From the NCBI GenBank assembly GCA_025642065.1, contig JAODUP010000127.1, positions 1,206,501-1,270,500 of the forward strand: a stretch of DNA of 64,000 bases, given 5' to 3'. This stretch comes from Paralvinella palmiformis (taxonomy: Eukaryota > Annelida > Polychaeta > Terebellida > Alvinellidae). The notes below the pieces were generated by a model. It had not been told where the DNA came from. It saw only the letters and a program-made list of their open reading frames with translations, and searched no databases. Below are positions 26,609 to 40,066 of this stretch, one piece after another; within the stretch, counting starts at the first letter, position 1; every line of letters starts with the position of its first letter. The translations under genes were made by a program, and so were the position numbers.

Positions 26609-27189
26609 AGATACTCCATTCTCAAAGGCAGAAATTTTACAGACACACACCCACACACACATACAATGGTATCTGTAGGTGAATGTGCATGTATTAAAAC
26701 AGAAGCAATGAATTGCCTGTGATCTATTCTCATCCACCATCTACGTTGTTGTCTCCTCACTGAGAGAAACATAAACGATAATAAATTAATAATTAAAAAA
26801 TAGACATATTGTTTTAATTTGTTAGTAAACTGAGCATAGAAATAGTTAAAATTAAGTTGGGCCTTTTACCCATTTACCATGAAAATATTTAAATGTCGTA
26901 CCTATATGTGCGTACACAGATTTCATATTTATTTTAAAAACAATTAAATCAGAACTAGGCACAGAATACACACAACGTTTACCAGTGACATACGTTTAGA
27001 GCTTACTGTATTCTAAAACACCAGATTAGTGCAGAAAAACACAGCATTGTTATATCAACAGCAGAAAAGAAGTTCTATGGAGAGAATCAAAAATACATTT
27101 CCATATATTGTCAGCACAACTATGAGTGAGGAGTTTACAAGAAACACATCAGAATGTCTGGTAACTGATTTTATCTATAAAAATGGTCT

Positions 27190-27838
27190 TTAAAGGGACA
27201 GTCCACCATCAGAAAATATTTCTTAAATATGTAATGCTTAGAACAGTAACCAAAAATACCACAATAATAATCATGAAATATACCAGATATAGGGAAATAA
27301 TCCAAATGACAGGAGGGCTGCAATAACGGCTGCACCCGAAGCCAGATTCAAAGGCGGGAAGGAGAAAACTCAAATGCTCTGACATTACATGGGCACTCTC
27401 TAGACTGGCGCGGATTATAGTTCATCTTGAGCATTAATTTCTGAGCCATTTTGAATTATTTTCCTCTTGTAAGGTTCCTTCTGGCTCAAAGTGATATGGT
27501 TGTATGCCATTCATGACATAATTTTAACAAGATAATTGCATAATGTTCTGGGATAATTCTTTGCTCACACTTGTTTACATGCTTTTGTACGGGCTCTACT
27601 GACTTCCAGTCAAACTGCTGTGTTAAAGTAACATCAGCATTCAGGAGCTTCCGGTATCTGTCTAACTTCAAAATGGCGGCGCCCATAGGCCATTAAAAAT
27701 CGATTAATCAGCAACTTGAACTGGATTATTTAATATGTGGGTGATTGTTTGCACATTTTGACATTATTTATGATGATATTTGTGAGTATAGCTGTAATAG
27801 TCCTGAAAATTTGAAATGAAGGTGGACTATCCCTTTAA
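27190..27838 (-). mobile_element. TTAA-bounded MITE, copy B (about 650 bp)
   Basis: Its ends are TTAAAGGGACAGTCCACC and its inverse GGTGGACTATCCCTTTAA. It is in the opposite orientation to copy A and similar along its length, including the stretch gctcacacttgtttacatgc. It sits between the 3' ends of SGSH and LRRC45. Confidence 0.82.
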
Positions 27839-28369
27839 TAATCACCGATTTAATTCAAAATAATATTATATATGCAATATTTGCCTGTGATATTTGTACA
27901 ACTAGACATGGTTAATATGGATTAGTGTTGGATTACATCCCCATAATGACCTGATCTGACATATTCACAACCTTCTAATCTTCTCACTGATGTCAATCGA
28001 AGAAGGACATAAAATAATTGGATACAAGGAATATTAGTACATCTACTAAATTTGTAAGTATTTGCATCAGAAAGAGTGAATACAAATTTACCAAAGCAAC
28101 ATTAACGATAGAAAGATTTACGTAAGTGAGACGAGTCAGAAATATGCGGAATGAGATGGGATCATTGGGTTTAATGCACAGTATTTATAAATTCACATCG
28201 TTTCATTAAATCTATCGACAATTTATTATATGATAAAACATACTCTGATTAATAAGAGAAAGCGGTAAGAGTAAAATATGAGACCAACATTATCCAGTTT
28301 TTTAAAGAATACACGTGATGGTAATTAACCGTTGAAATGCTTTTTTTTCTATTTGGCCATCATAATAAA

Positions 28370-28375
28370 TTTATT
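28370..28375 (-). terminator. poly(A) signal candidate for LRRC45
   Basis: AATAAA on the minus strand, about 100 bp after the LRRC45 stop codon. Confidence 0.5.
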
Positions 28376-28472
28376 AAAATTACATCGTACATCAAATGTA
28401 GGTCTCATTTAGATAGGTAGTACGAAAACACGCAGAATTGTAGCACTATACCAATTTGTAATTAAACAGAGT

Positions 28473-31400
28473 TTACCTGGGAAGTACTGGTGCTTTTGAC
28501 ACATAGTTCTGTATAGCTGACTGCAACATGGCCATACGCTGACTGTCGGACTCTAAAATATGACGGATTTCTGCCTCTTTGGTCTTTAGCTTTTCTCTCA
28601 GCATAAAGATTTCTCTGTCTTTCTCCTCTGAGGAAAGTCTTTGTTTCATGTTGGTTTCTGCATAAAACATCAGGCGATTTAATAAATTATATAATAATTT
28701 ATTTAACATAATGCACTCATATTACAGCATGCAAATAACATGATCTACCTGCAAGTTCCTTCTCCAAGCGACTGATTTTATCATAAAGGTCAGCTTGCGA
28801 CTGTCTCTCTGTCTCTAGTTTTTGTATCTTCTGGCTCATCTCAAGACGTACTTTGTTTACCTCGGCAAGCACCTCATTATTTTTGCCAACCACTTCCTGT
28901 TACATAAATCACAGATTATAATACACCCATAATAATTAATATGGATAATATTCATAATCAACATTTGAAAGAAGATGAATATAAAAATAGAATCATTCAG
29001 GAACCTGATTCAGTGTTTCTATCCTGTGCCGAAGGGTCTCATTCTCCAGAATTAAGTTTGCATTCCGTGCCTGTAGCTCTGTGATACTTGATACCTGCTG
29101 TGAGCAATGACTTGATAATTCTTCCTTTGATGAAATCAACATTCGAATTTTCTCTTCCAACTGCCTACAACGTTGCTCCTACAAAAGGTGTATATAAGTA
29201 CATACACGGAAATCATTGTTCTGCATACAACAAGAAAAATTCTAAATTTATAAGATCATGTCATAGACAAGACATGACAACAACATCATATGATTTTCAA
29301 AAAATATTTATTTACATATTGCTTTTCCCTCATTATAAATGAACAAATCTTGTTCCACAAATTTAATGTTTTATACGTGTGACAGATGATAATGGGATAT
29401 TAGACTGATGGAATGCAGCCAATTATTCAAACTGGTGATTTAATAAAATACAGATTAAAGAAGCAAATAGTATAAAATATATGGTCTACAAAATTATATA
29501 ATTCCAGGCTACCTTAACTCATCTTTGGTTTTGTAGAAAATTCTGTTAATAATTTCAACTAATTGCAAATACCATAAAATATATGGTCTACAAAATTATA
29601 TAATTCCAGGCTACCTTAGCTCATCTTTGGTTTTGTAGAAAATTCTGTTACTAACCTCACATTATAATAAAATATGTATTATAATTGTTTGCTTTGTAGT
29701 GAAAATAAAAAATGTATCGTGTAAACGTCTAATCAGTCATACAAAAACAAACAGTTGTTTCAATAAATATAATAAAAATTGGAAATAATCCGTCGTATAT
29801 AAAATACAATCCCCAAACCTCTTCATGCTTAAGTCTTTGTTTAAGAGTAGAAAGTTGTTCCTCTGCTTGAAGACGTTCCGTTGCCAGAGCATTCTTTTGT
29901 CTGCTGATATCTTCTTCTAACTCAATACGTGTCATTTCTAATTTCTGAATTCTTTCCTTTAGTAGTTTCTCAGTCTCTTCTGCTTCTTGCTTAATACGTT
30001 GAATCTATCAGTAGTTTAAAATTTATGTTATATACATAATTAAATATGTTTTTTACACACACAATTACCATACATCTCAAAACAGTTCAGAAAACATGTC
30101 AGATAAAAAAGTGACAGAAATATTACCTCTTTCAGCTTTAACTCATCATTATCTCTGTAGGCATCTTTCAACTTAGATTTTTCAAACTGAAGTCGTTCTG
30201 TAACAATAATTTTCATGTAGAATCAGTGTAACGCACACACACACATGTATGCACACAATATTTATAAAAAAATTCATATCAATATATTTGGTACAGGCAG
30301 CTAAGCTGAAAATTAACAGTAAAAACTGGAAGTATACCATCAAACTGGGCTGCCTTCAGTTTGACTTCAGCATGAGCAGCTGTTAGCTGTTCTTTTAAAT
30401 CAAAGATTTGCTCCTGTTGTCCTTTACATTTCCTTTCTAAGTCATCAATCTAGAACAAACATTAAACAGATTATTATAATATGACTAAACCAAATTATAA
30501 TAGCTAAAACTAAGAACATAAATGACTGGGCTAATAATAATTTATCTGTATATGAACACATAATAATGTCTGATTTGTCATTACGAATTTTCACTGAATT
30601 CACTAAAGGAAAAACTTACAAATCCTGATATTTTTCATAAATTACTTTCACAAGTTGTAGTAAATTATAAGCCAACATGATCTACTGAATTAAATTATCC
30701 AAAACTATGGATCACAACTTTTGCATGTGAATATACAGGTCTGAACTGTATGGGGTGGTACAAATTAATAGAATTTTATTTTATTACATTTGTGTAATAC
30801 AATAATAATAAGAATGGGGGAAGGCAATTTTATTATGTAGTTAATGACTTCAAAGGAGGAACATACAGTTGGCTTGTAATTTAACACTTCCCCATCGGGA
30901 TTAATTCTAAATAAATCTTCAACTCTTAACAGATGGCATATTCAGTCGAGGAAACCTTACCAGTTGCCTGGTTGAAGGAAAGTGGCCCCTATTATAGTGT
31001 CACAACTAGGATCTAAACCTTGACCCCTATGCACTGCAACCATGAGCAAGAATCCCATGTCTTAACATACTATGTCTTTAAGTTTCCAGCCAAATATCAT
31101 CATGTCATCTGATTCTGATGATCAAATTGGTTTAATTATCAGGAGGCATGAACTCATGTAAGGCCAATGTCATTACAATATCAATCTTACCTTGTTTTCA
31201 AGTTCCATATTTCTTTCATTGATTTTAATAAGCTCTTTCTGTAACTTTCCTTCAGCTACGGCTCTGTCCTGCAAAATATAAACAGCAGTAAGCATAATGT
31301 GTGAAAGAAAGTAAATAGCTAAGCGAGTAACCAACTAAATATCTGTTTTTAATACAAGTCATTTATCAGCAAAATCTAGGCCTACTAGGATTTTGGAATA

Positions 31401-32024
31401 CGATTTTTGATTATATGAGTTTCATTCACTAATTGTAGTCACATCAGTATAAATTCCCTATAGGCGAAAATAGCACATGGTGAAACCTACCCAGCTCAAA
31501 CAAAGGCATAAATCATGCATGCTATACAATTGAAACATAGGCTGGGCTTGAACCTAAGACCTATTAGTCAGCTGCCATGCATTCATTTTATCCATGCATA
31601 TACCCCCCTCACCTAAAAGGAAATCCCAGAAGCCTTCATGGTATCAATGGCAACATCATCTATGAGGCATGAAACACATCCTTCACATAATGACATTTCT
31701 GCTAACCCTAATATTTCAGCTGACACGTGTCGAAATTGAGCTCATATTGGTAGAAATTGCAATATGGGGTCTAACCTGAAGTACACAAAAATAACAATAC
31801 AAACCTCTCTTTCATGCTTCAGTTCAAGCTGACTCTGTCTAATAAATTCTGCTTGCTCCTCTTTAGTTTGAGTAACAATGGCCATAAGCTCAGCCACCTT
31901 GCTCTCGGACAGTGATAACTCAGATTCAGTCAAGGACAACCTTAATTAGAAAATGATAGGACAAAGTCAATCCACTGTGATTCAAGTCTCACTCTCTCTC
32001 TCACACACCTACACACACACAGAT

Positions 32025-32058
<34 letters not shown>

Positions 32059-32331
32059 CATCCTGTAAACCAGACAGACAAAGAGAAGTATAGCCATAAA
32101 TACTATGTTTTTTAAATTTTTAATTAAAATGTTCATTTACGTCTATGACATAACAGATAAATGATTTTAAAACTAACTTCGTAGCTAATGTGTTAAACTG
32201 GTCCTTTCTTTCCTGTAAAGCTTGCTGTAGCTGATTGATTCTTTCTGTTGCTGATCTGTTGGTCTTCCTCATTGCTGCTTCTTGTCTATCCATTTTATCC
32301 AACAGATCAAGCACCTTCAAACATGTGTGTG

Positions 32332-32375
<44 letters not shown>

Positions 32376-35300
32376 TACATGTGTAATACACAAATGGATA
32401 ACATATAACTAACTGACATGCTATATTTATCATATGATAGAGTAAATGTTGTACAACTTTTAAGAGAACATAGTATAACACAACGATGAATGAATGAAAA
32501 CACTGGGAAATATATATTACTATTAAATCAAATTACTAGAAGACAATAAACAGATTCATTCTATTGGTGAATCTCAAACAATGTGTACAAACTAACCTCA
32601 CTGTGTCTCGTTTTCTTCAAAACCTGGATTTCCCGACTAAGCATGTGTTGTTTACTTTTGAAATCAGTCGTCAGCTCAGCACGGTCAGCATTGCGTGATG
32701 CATAGGTCTCTATTCACAAAGACATACATTAATCATGATCTTTTCTAAGATTATATGAAATTTAACAAATATATATCAAAACACATGCTGATTATTAAAA
32801 CATCTTTATTGTATAAAGAAGTAATCACCTATTGACTTCAGAACATCACAAGGTGTATTATTTCCAGCCAGATCCAGTCTAACAAGGGTCTTGTTGTAAT
32901 CTAGTGCATTTAGCAAGGCTCTGCCACCTATTAAACCAATATTGTTCCAACGCAGGTCTAGGAGAGAATTCATATTATCACAGGTACAGTTTTATCATAA
33001 AAAAATTCATCCCCATTCATTTATTTCACAAACTGATTGACTGAATTGTTTATTTCACTCAAAATACTGAAGCTCAGCAACATATTGATATATATACTCT
33101 CTGTTTCTTCCCTACATATTTATTTATCTCTCTTAATCTGGATGTGTGTGTGTGCATGTGTGCCTGCAGATGAAAGATCAGCAACATAATGCTCTGATAT
33201 ATCTAATCCTCTTTGAATATTTTTCTTCTAACACACAGTCACACACACATTTTATATATACCAAAATGCAATTAATGTGAATTAATATTAAACCAGCCCA
33301 CTGAACTAAGATATCAGACTATTTATTGTAGTCATACTGCGTGGGACATTGAAGTAAGAGGATTTTACATCCAGCTGGAGAACCAGCAAGGTTTTCTCTT
33401 GTAAATATGCCATCTACATCAAATTATATATGTTTTTATAATCAGGTTCCACGAGGAAGCAGTAAAATACAGACCATTTGCACTGCTTCATTGAGATAAT
33501 TAGCCACAGTAACAACTGGTATTATTGCTATTATTATGTCCTCACCTCATCTAAGCAACAGAAAACAAGGCATGTCCCAGGACAGTCAGTTGTCCTTATT
33601 CTGATTGGTTCAACCAAACAGGATATATTGAAATTATAGCTGGCCATTGAAACTCATCTTTTACATTACATGCAAATCGTATACATGTAAATTTTTATGA
33701 TGCACAATAATAATCATTTGTTGAAATTTAAAAAGTAAATTAATTGCCTAAATTAAGTAAAACATTAAAGGCTATCACTCATTTACATGTTGCTTACAGC
33801 ACAATGTTAAAATTTGCTTCAGCTTACAGTGTCATAACATTGTCAGTTTCTTACTGAACAGTAGAATTACTAAAGACGAAACTTTTCTAGTCCTGTACTA
33901 ATAAAAGTCCTGTACTAAGATAAAATGTATAATAAAGTAATCGACAAGCACTCGTCAACTAAGTGAGTGCTATGTTTATCTTTGGTGCTGCTCACACGTA
34001 GAACAGTTGGCTGACGGATGAAAGGAGGAGACCATTCCGAAGACGTTATTAGATAACCCAATGCAATTGCTAAAAACTACACCAAGGAAAGCCACCTTTA
34101 CTCGGGTGATGGGTATGAATTTTATCCAGCTGAAAATCTTCAGTCTCAACACTGAATGTGTTCTAATGAGAAAGTGGCATAACTTATGTTTTATATTTCT
34201 CTAGACAGATGACTAAACAGTTTGTAGTTTTACTTCTCCAAGGAAATATTTACTTGTGTATTAACATTAGCAGAATAGTGGTTAGTTTTTTCTTTTACTT
34301 ATTTATCAACATTGCAATTATTTTAATATAGATATAACAAAGAATGGACTGCTCACATATAGTTTTTGCATTGTGTGTTTCTTGCTTGTCATTGACTATA
34401 CATTCATGCACACACAGAGAAAGACTGTTTGAATCAATGCGTATTTATGTTTAAACCAAATGTTTTGGCGGCACATTTTGTCTTCTGGTCACTGACAATG
34501 AGAAATTGATACCAAGAAACATATTTAGACATATTTAGACATTTAAATAAAAATTTTGAAATACCAAGATTGATTTAAATCTTAAATAACCTAGCATACC
34601 TAATGATCGAACTGTTGTATTCCTCTTGATGGCAGCTGCAAGTTCAGTGGCACCATCGTGGTTTATCTGGTTATTTCTCAAGTCTAGTACCTGAAGGGTT
34701 GGGTTAGAACCTAAGCCTTCACAGAATACACTAAATGCTGTATCTAGCATGCCCAAGGCATTCCACTCCAGACACATACTGAAATAACACAGAATTGGGG
34801 CTAAATCAGTGAAAACGGTTACAGGACACCCCAATCTTATCCTTCAGTTTATAGAACAATATTATTAAACCTTCACCAGAATTTGTATTACTTCACCAGC
34901 TAGAATTTTATCATTTATTTATATATTACCTGAGTAATGTTTTGTTTTGTCTCAACATTCTACCCAAAGCTTCTGTAGCAGTTCCTCTGATGTTATTTCC
35001 TTTCAAGTCTAGCTTCTTGCATGCCACATTACCAATAAAGCCATGAGCTATGGCTTTCATCCCTGAAATACAAATATAACAATGAGTTAAATAAAATTTT
35101 AAAACATTGCAGAGATATATGTAGCAGTGTGTGAGAAAATGAGATTAAAGTATCGTTAATTCTTTAAAATTTAATACATCAAGAGAGAGATCAAGAGATA
35201 GAGATAACACTTACCTTCTTCTGGAATCATACAATCATTTAGCTTGATTTCAAGAAATGTTCTGTCTGTTGTGAAAACCTTTGCTAATATAGCACATGTT

Positions 35301-35598
35301 TGTACTGACAGACTGTGAGTAGACAGATTCAGGCAGTATCCTCCTTTGTGTGGACCCTTCTGAGAGCTGTAACATTACAACAATGAATGATGGCATTATT
35401 AGTAGCTATCAACAAATAATCAGTGGTTAACAGCCACCATTTCACTGCTCAAGTTTGTCCATTATTATTGGCTTAATATGGTTTAAAAATTGGTATAAAA
35501 ACTTACACATCTAATGCATGCAGTACACAATCCTGAGGTTCCACATGATGATCCTTACAAAGACGAAGGTATGTATCATGGAATTCCACAACCGTCAT
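28473..35598 (-). CDS. LRRC45: leucine-rich repeat containing protein 45
   Basis: Fifteen coding exons on the minus strand: 35507-35598, 35215-35366, 34930-35062, 34600-34778, 32829-32957, 32597-32709, 32178-32314, 31805-31940, 31191-31268, 30338-30449, 30127-30197, 29819-30004, 29005-29178, 28749-28896, 28473-28657. Phases join to 674 aa (human 670). Residues about 1-228 form the leucine-rich repeat region with units such as [39 protein letters not shown] and [10 protein letters not shown]. Residues about 229-674 are heptad-rich coiled coil ending ...[16 protein letters not shown]. The family protein is a component of the fibrous linker joining the centrosomes and also acts at centriole appendages and in ciliogenesis. 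The start is taken from homology ([20 protein letters not shown]). The stop codon overlaps a donor-like AG/gtaaac, so a further small exon cannot be fully excluded. Confidence 0.95.
29470..29660. repeat. two-copy tandem duplication, period about 104 bp
   Basis: The block aaatatatggtctacaaaat to agaaaattctgttа-like ends occurs at 29473 and again at 29576 with very few changes. It lies in LRRC45 intron 12 and is a recent local duplication. Confidence 0.8.
31984..32062. repeat. compound (TC)n/(AC)n/(AG)n microsatellite
   Basis: Short TC, AC and AG arrays follow one another in LRRC45 intron 7. A (TA)n array is at 32335-32372 just upstream of exon 7. Confidence 0.88.
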
Positions 35599-35623
35599 TC
35601 TTTTTGGTTTACAAAACTCAGCT

Positions 35624-35645
35624 CATGTTAATTAGGTGTCAAAAT
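35624..35645 (-). promoter_or_regulatory. LRRC45 5'UTR exon edge and minimal uORF
   Basis: On the minus strand accatttcag stands directly before 35645, an acceptor-like site. This suggests that a 5'UTR intron precedes the coding start exon. Between it and the start codon lies ATGAGCTGA, a two-codon upstream frame that could dampen translation. Inferred from sequence only. Confidence 0.35.
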
Positions 35646-36610
35646 CTGAAATGGTGAAAACCTACTAAATTAGAGAATGCTGTGGATGTAAAAAAAACAT
35701 TTTCTAATAAATAAAGCCATTAATTAATAAAATCAGCTAGATGTATTTATTAACTTTCTCTGAAAAATTATTTTTAGATAAAATTTACCTGAATACCATA
35801 GAAAAGACATTAACCACCAATTACTTGATATAATTTGTGAGCCAATGATGTATTAAAGTGTGTTCCCTCCCAACACAGCAAAAGGCCTCATCAAATGACC
35901 TTAACACAATGTTCAATGGCGATTATTTGCAAACCACCAACTTTACAGTTTAATTAACAGTAAATCTGAAAGCAAAATTGCTTTTAATAAAATCAAATGA
36001 GTACATTCTTTATTCAAATCCTGACCCAGTGCTAATTATCCTCTGTGCTCTTGGAATCCTTTCAGCTACGGTACACACTGCTGCTCCTAATTCATGACAG
36101 CTATATCTATATAATTGCATGGATGTTATCAATAATATTATACTCAGTCATATTTAAAAAAGATTCACAAAACTGTCAAAAACATCACATATATGTTATT
36201 CCCAAACACATGTTTGCCATATTTTAGGGGAAATCAAAAAGCAGAAAGTGGAATCAGTAGTCAGTGTGCATTGAGTATTTGGACATACAACATTGAGAAA
36301 CAGGTTTCTAATGATATGAAAACCTATCTGATTTATATACTGCACATGCAAACCAGAAAGTGACAGACCAATAGGCAACAAAATACAGTTAGAGTTTTAG
36401 AGTTATAAGCACTTGGTAGGATTTACTAGCATTAGATGAAGCTGAACTGAAAACTCCTCATGTCACTCATATTTTTCACACATACTGATAGAAATATTGA
36501 TAATAATAATGCAGTACATAGACAATCAATACAATTGGCAGAAAAAGATAAATGATTCTGCTATTTCATAAGTCACATGACATGATATTAAGTCATCTTG
36601 CAAGTTGCAG

Positions 36611-36770
36611 GGATGCCTCCATGGTCTAGTGGTATGTGTTGGACCACAGATCGAATCTCAGTGTGGGCATATCTGGAAGTTGTTTCATCTTTGACTTCGC
36701 TTCATTACCTTCGGAGGTCGCTCGGCCCATTTAGCCTACCATATGGCCATAAAACATCAGTCATCATCAC
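36611..36770 (+). mobile_element. tRNA-derived SINE family 1, second copy
   Basis: GCCTCCATGGTCTAGTGGT starts the head and GGTCGCTCGGCCCATTTAGC ends the body, matching the reverse complement of 861-1028. A short deletion has removed part of the B-box region. Confidence 0.75.
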
Positions 36771-37316
36771 CTCAAGCAGCCATTAACAGAAACTCTTAAT
36801 AACTCTTTGAAAATTATATTGTGGTAGGGTGTAAAAATTATGAAAATATCACTTTACATCATCTATCATCCTATCACATGATCTTGAAAAAAAATCACAT
36901 TTGCACATATGCCCATACAAAATATGTATATGGGGGCACCCCAATGTCTATGCCACCAAACGAATGAGATACGATGCTCTTGGATACGGGATGTCTTGGG
37001 TACAAGTTGTCTTGTTACCGGCGCTGCCTTCATGAAATGCGCTGCTGAGTCAAACAACGTTTATCCATAATTACACAAATTAGATAATTCTACATATAAA
37101 TATTGATTTTCATTATAAAGCCATGTATAATTATCATCAACTTGTTTCACTTCTACTTTCACTCCATGACTGCATAAGTTTAAATCAAAATAATGATTGA
37201 TGGATGGTCTGCATCTAGATCTAGACTAGGACCTAGGTCACTAGCGCCTAGACGGCTGCTAACACACTGAAATATTTTCTCTTGATGACTGGATTTCTTG
37301 ACATTGAAACAGCACT

Positions 37317-37381
37317 GGCCATTAAGCCGACCCCCCAAAATAAGGGTCAAAATGTTGACACAAAGTCTCGGCTTAATGGCC
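37317..37381. repeat. 14-bp perfect inverted repeat (hairpin)
   Basis: GGCCATTAAGCCGA at 37317-37330 is perfectly complementary to TCGGCTTAATGGCC at 37368-37381, with a 37-bp loop. It resembles the folded terminal segment of pogo/Tigger-type elements. Confidence 0.75.
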
Positions 37382-37454
37382 AGGACCTACGGTACTTACA
37401 ATTGTAATAGGTACTGAATACTTATTAGTCTATAATAGGAGTACTTATTGCCTA

Positions 37455-37560
37455 AGACACTTCATCCAATCAGACAGGCCACCCCACACTAATCAAAACC
37501 CTATTGACATATTGCCCCATTGGACGATTTGCCCTATATGCTACTCCACTTAATAAATAT
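37455..37560 (+). repeat. dispersed repeat shared with 14395-14495
   Basis: See the partner copy in SGSH intron 1. GACGATTTGCCC then TATATGC and cttaataaa are shared. Confidence 0.5.
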
Positions 37561-37754
37561 AGATTGTCTTCACTATCACAGTGTGGTTTTATCATGTGTC
37601 ATTGAATAAATGACTGTTGCAAGTGGTGTTTCATTTGCTGTGGCACACACATTACTACAGAGCAGTACAACAAAGTACATACCAATGCTTACTCTAATTC
37701 ACAAACTATTTAACTACATACAGACCACCTGGATCTAAAACAAGACCTAACCCT

Positions 37755-38260
37755 CAACAGTGTGGTTAATTTTTGACCATGATGTACTTTCTAGGTTAAA
37801 AGACATGTTTGGTCTGTCAGGTAGAGTACTTGAATGGTTTAGATCCTATCTGGAACAACTCTCCCAGAGAGTGTCTGTTCATGGTATTTTATCTGACATT
37901 CAGTTTTTGTTATCTGGTGTACCACAGGGTTCAGTTCTTGGTCCTCTGGTTTTCACAATGTATACCCATCCTCTTGGGATCATTGCGCAGCGATATGGGG
38001 TTAAATATCACTTGTATGCTGATGACACACAGCTGTATATATCACTGGATCCTGACAATGAGTTTAATTTCTCCTCTTCCTTGAAGAATTTAGAACATTG
38101 TATTGCCGATATTCAGCTTATGGATGACTCAAAATCTTCTAAAACTAAATGATAATAAAACAAATATTTTATATTTGGCATCACCACATTGTGTTAAATC
38201 CCTAAAGACACCAGCATTACAGATGGGTGCATCTTCGATTACCCCTAATGGGTCAGTAAT
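37755..38260 (+). mobile_element. LINE reverse-transcriptase fragment with intact YADD box
   Basis: The frame from 37760 reads the C-terminal half of a CR1/L2-type reverse transcriptase: LSGRVLEWFRSYL, then SGVPQGSVLGPLVF (RT block 4), then HLYADDTQLYIS (catalytic YADD). A frameshift near 38125 moves the thumb region (MTQNLLKLNDNKT) into another frame. Both ends are missing, so it is inactive. It lies between LRRC45 and the candidate gene at 44984. Confidence 0.8.
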
Positions 38261-39011
38261 AAATCTTTTTCCTTTAAAAGGCGCAAAATTACAGAGTGGG
38301 GTTGGGCCCCCTCTTTTCCCCGTAAAAATTACACCACTGAATTGGGTTTTAGTAAAAAAATCTAGGGACTGCTTGGGGTGCATTCAAAGATGGGGAAACC
38401 ACTAAAAATAAATATTAAGAATTGTTAGCTCAATTTATACCGTGTCGACGTGTGTTCGTATTTAAATGTGTTCAGTAGTTGTCATGATCATTGCATAAAG
38501 TAAATGTTTTTAATCTGATTACATGCTTTAGTTTAGATTTTTTATTTGCATTTAATCACAGCTTTTAATAATGTTGGGCTAGTTAAGTCTCTCACAAACC
38601 CTTCTTTTGTTCTTAGCCTTCTACATTACCAAAAAATCATATTACTTTTGTACTTAAGTCTCCGAGATCTAGATTCTACTCTAGACTAGTCTACAACAAC
38701 TTGAACAAGACTATAGTCTACAAGTCGTGAAGTACGTACTAACTAAGTAGTAAGTAAGTTAGTAAAATAGCACTAAGTCTAACTCACTAACTGACTAGTC
38801 TAACAAATTAAACAATTACACAAAAGTCTAGGCATGAATTAATAATACTGCTCTTCTCATGTTTAATCTCTTAATCGTTTGAAAGATACGACATAAATAC
38901 ATACTTTCTCCACCAATCTAACTATTAGCTGTTCTATGGTACATTTAATGCGTTTCTATCACAAATATATTTCCAATTATTACATCGGTGTGTTTGGCGT
39001 CTGTAGTAACG

Positions 39012-39019
39012 ACTTCCGG
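39012..39019. promoter_or_regulatory. ETS-type motif, possible promoter
   Basis: ACTTCCGG in an otherwise AT-rich stretch, like that before SLC25A17. It could mark the LRRC45 promoter 3.4 kb upstream of its coding start, consistent with a 5'UTR intron. No other support was found. Confidence 0.2.
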
Positions 39020-39998
39020 TAAAACTAAAAAAAGTGATTTAAAGGTAGTACACCAAGATCTAGTTAACAATTTGATTTTATGAGACTTGAACGCATTGAC
39101 CTAAAAGAAAACTTTTAGATCAATGATTGAACGAAACAAATACAAAGCTAAACAACAAGCATATGATTGGATAAAGAGATATTAGGATCCAAATCAACCT
39201 TTTCTCCGTTCTGTTTTGGTTATGTCAGGTACATAATACATTATCTAGGCTCTATTGTCCTGATAATTATTATGAACTTTCACCTATTTTTACCTATTAA
39301 AAAAATCCAGGACATGTACTCCTCTCGGACAATATCCCCCCAGGACATATAATCAAAGACTATTTATAACTCTATTATATTTAAGCTCTCTGATATAATC
39401 CCCTCAAGAATATAATTTATTATTATTTTTCCTTCCATTAATAAATTAAGTAATTTAATTACGAAAGTACTTTTTATTGTCACATACTTGTCAATTTCCA
39501 CGGGAATCCACTAGTCTAGTCCATAAGTTGTTTATAAGGAAGCCAAGTATTATGTCACATCAATATTACCAGATCTAACCATTACCAGAACTACAACTAT
39601 ATATACACATGCCCAGCCCACTATATGGAGAGCCATAAATTAACAGTCTGCGCAAAGATCAAGATTATTCAAGATGGCACACAGTCACCCGACCCTGTAG
39701 GCTTTGTTCAAACAGGAAACAGGATATTAAAACAATTCCTGAGCTTCTGAGGGGGGAGGAAATTCGTTTTGAATTAAACTGTATGCTAAAATATTTGTTT
39801 TAATATTTGCTTTGTTTTGTTGTTCATATTGTAAGGGGATTATATATGTTCCGTGGGGATTATGTCCGATGGGATTATATGTCCGTTTACCATTTTATTT
39901 TGTATGGAGGGTCAAATGTTTTCTTTTGGGATTGTGATTCGCTCATTGAGTACGATTCTACCCAGTATACACGTGATTACACTTAATTTGGTCGACAT

Positions 39999-40001
<3 letters not shown>

Positions 40002-40066
<65 letters not shown>

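Noticed and set aside
36866..37057. Minus-strand 63-codon ORF with an HRHWGAP stretch
   Set aside because: No acceptor, poly(A) signal or family match; it lies among repeats and is probably chance.
38129..38383. Minus-strand 84-codon ORF
   Set aside because: Antisense to the LINE reverse-transcriptase fragment and adjoining repeat.
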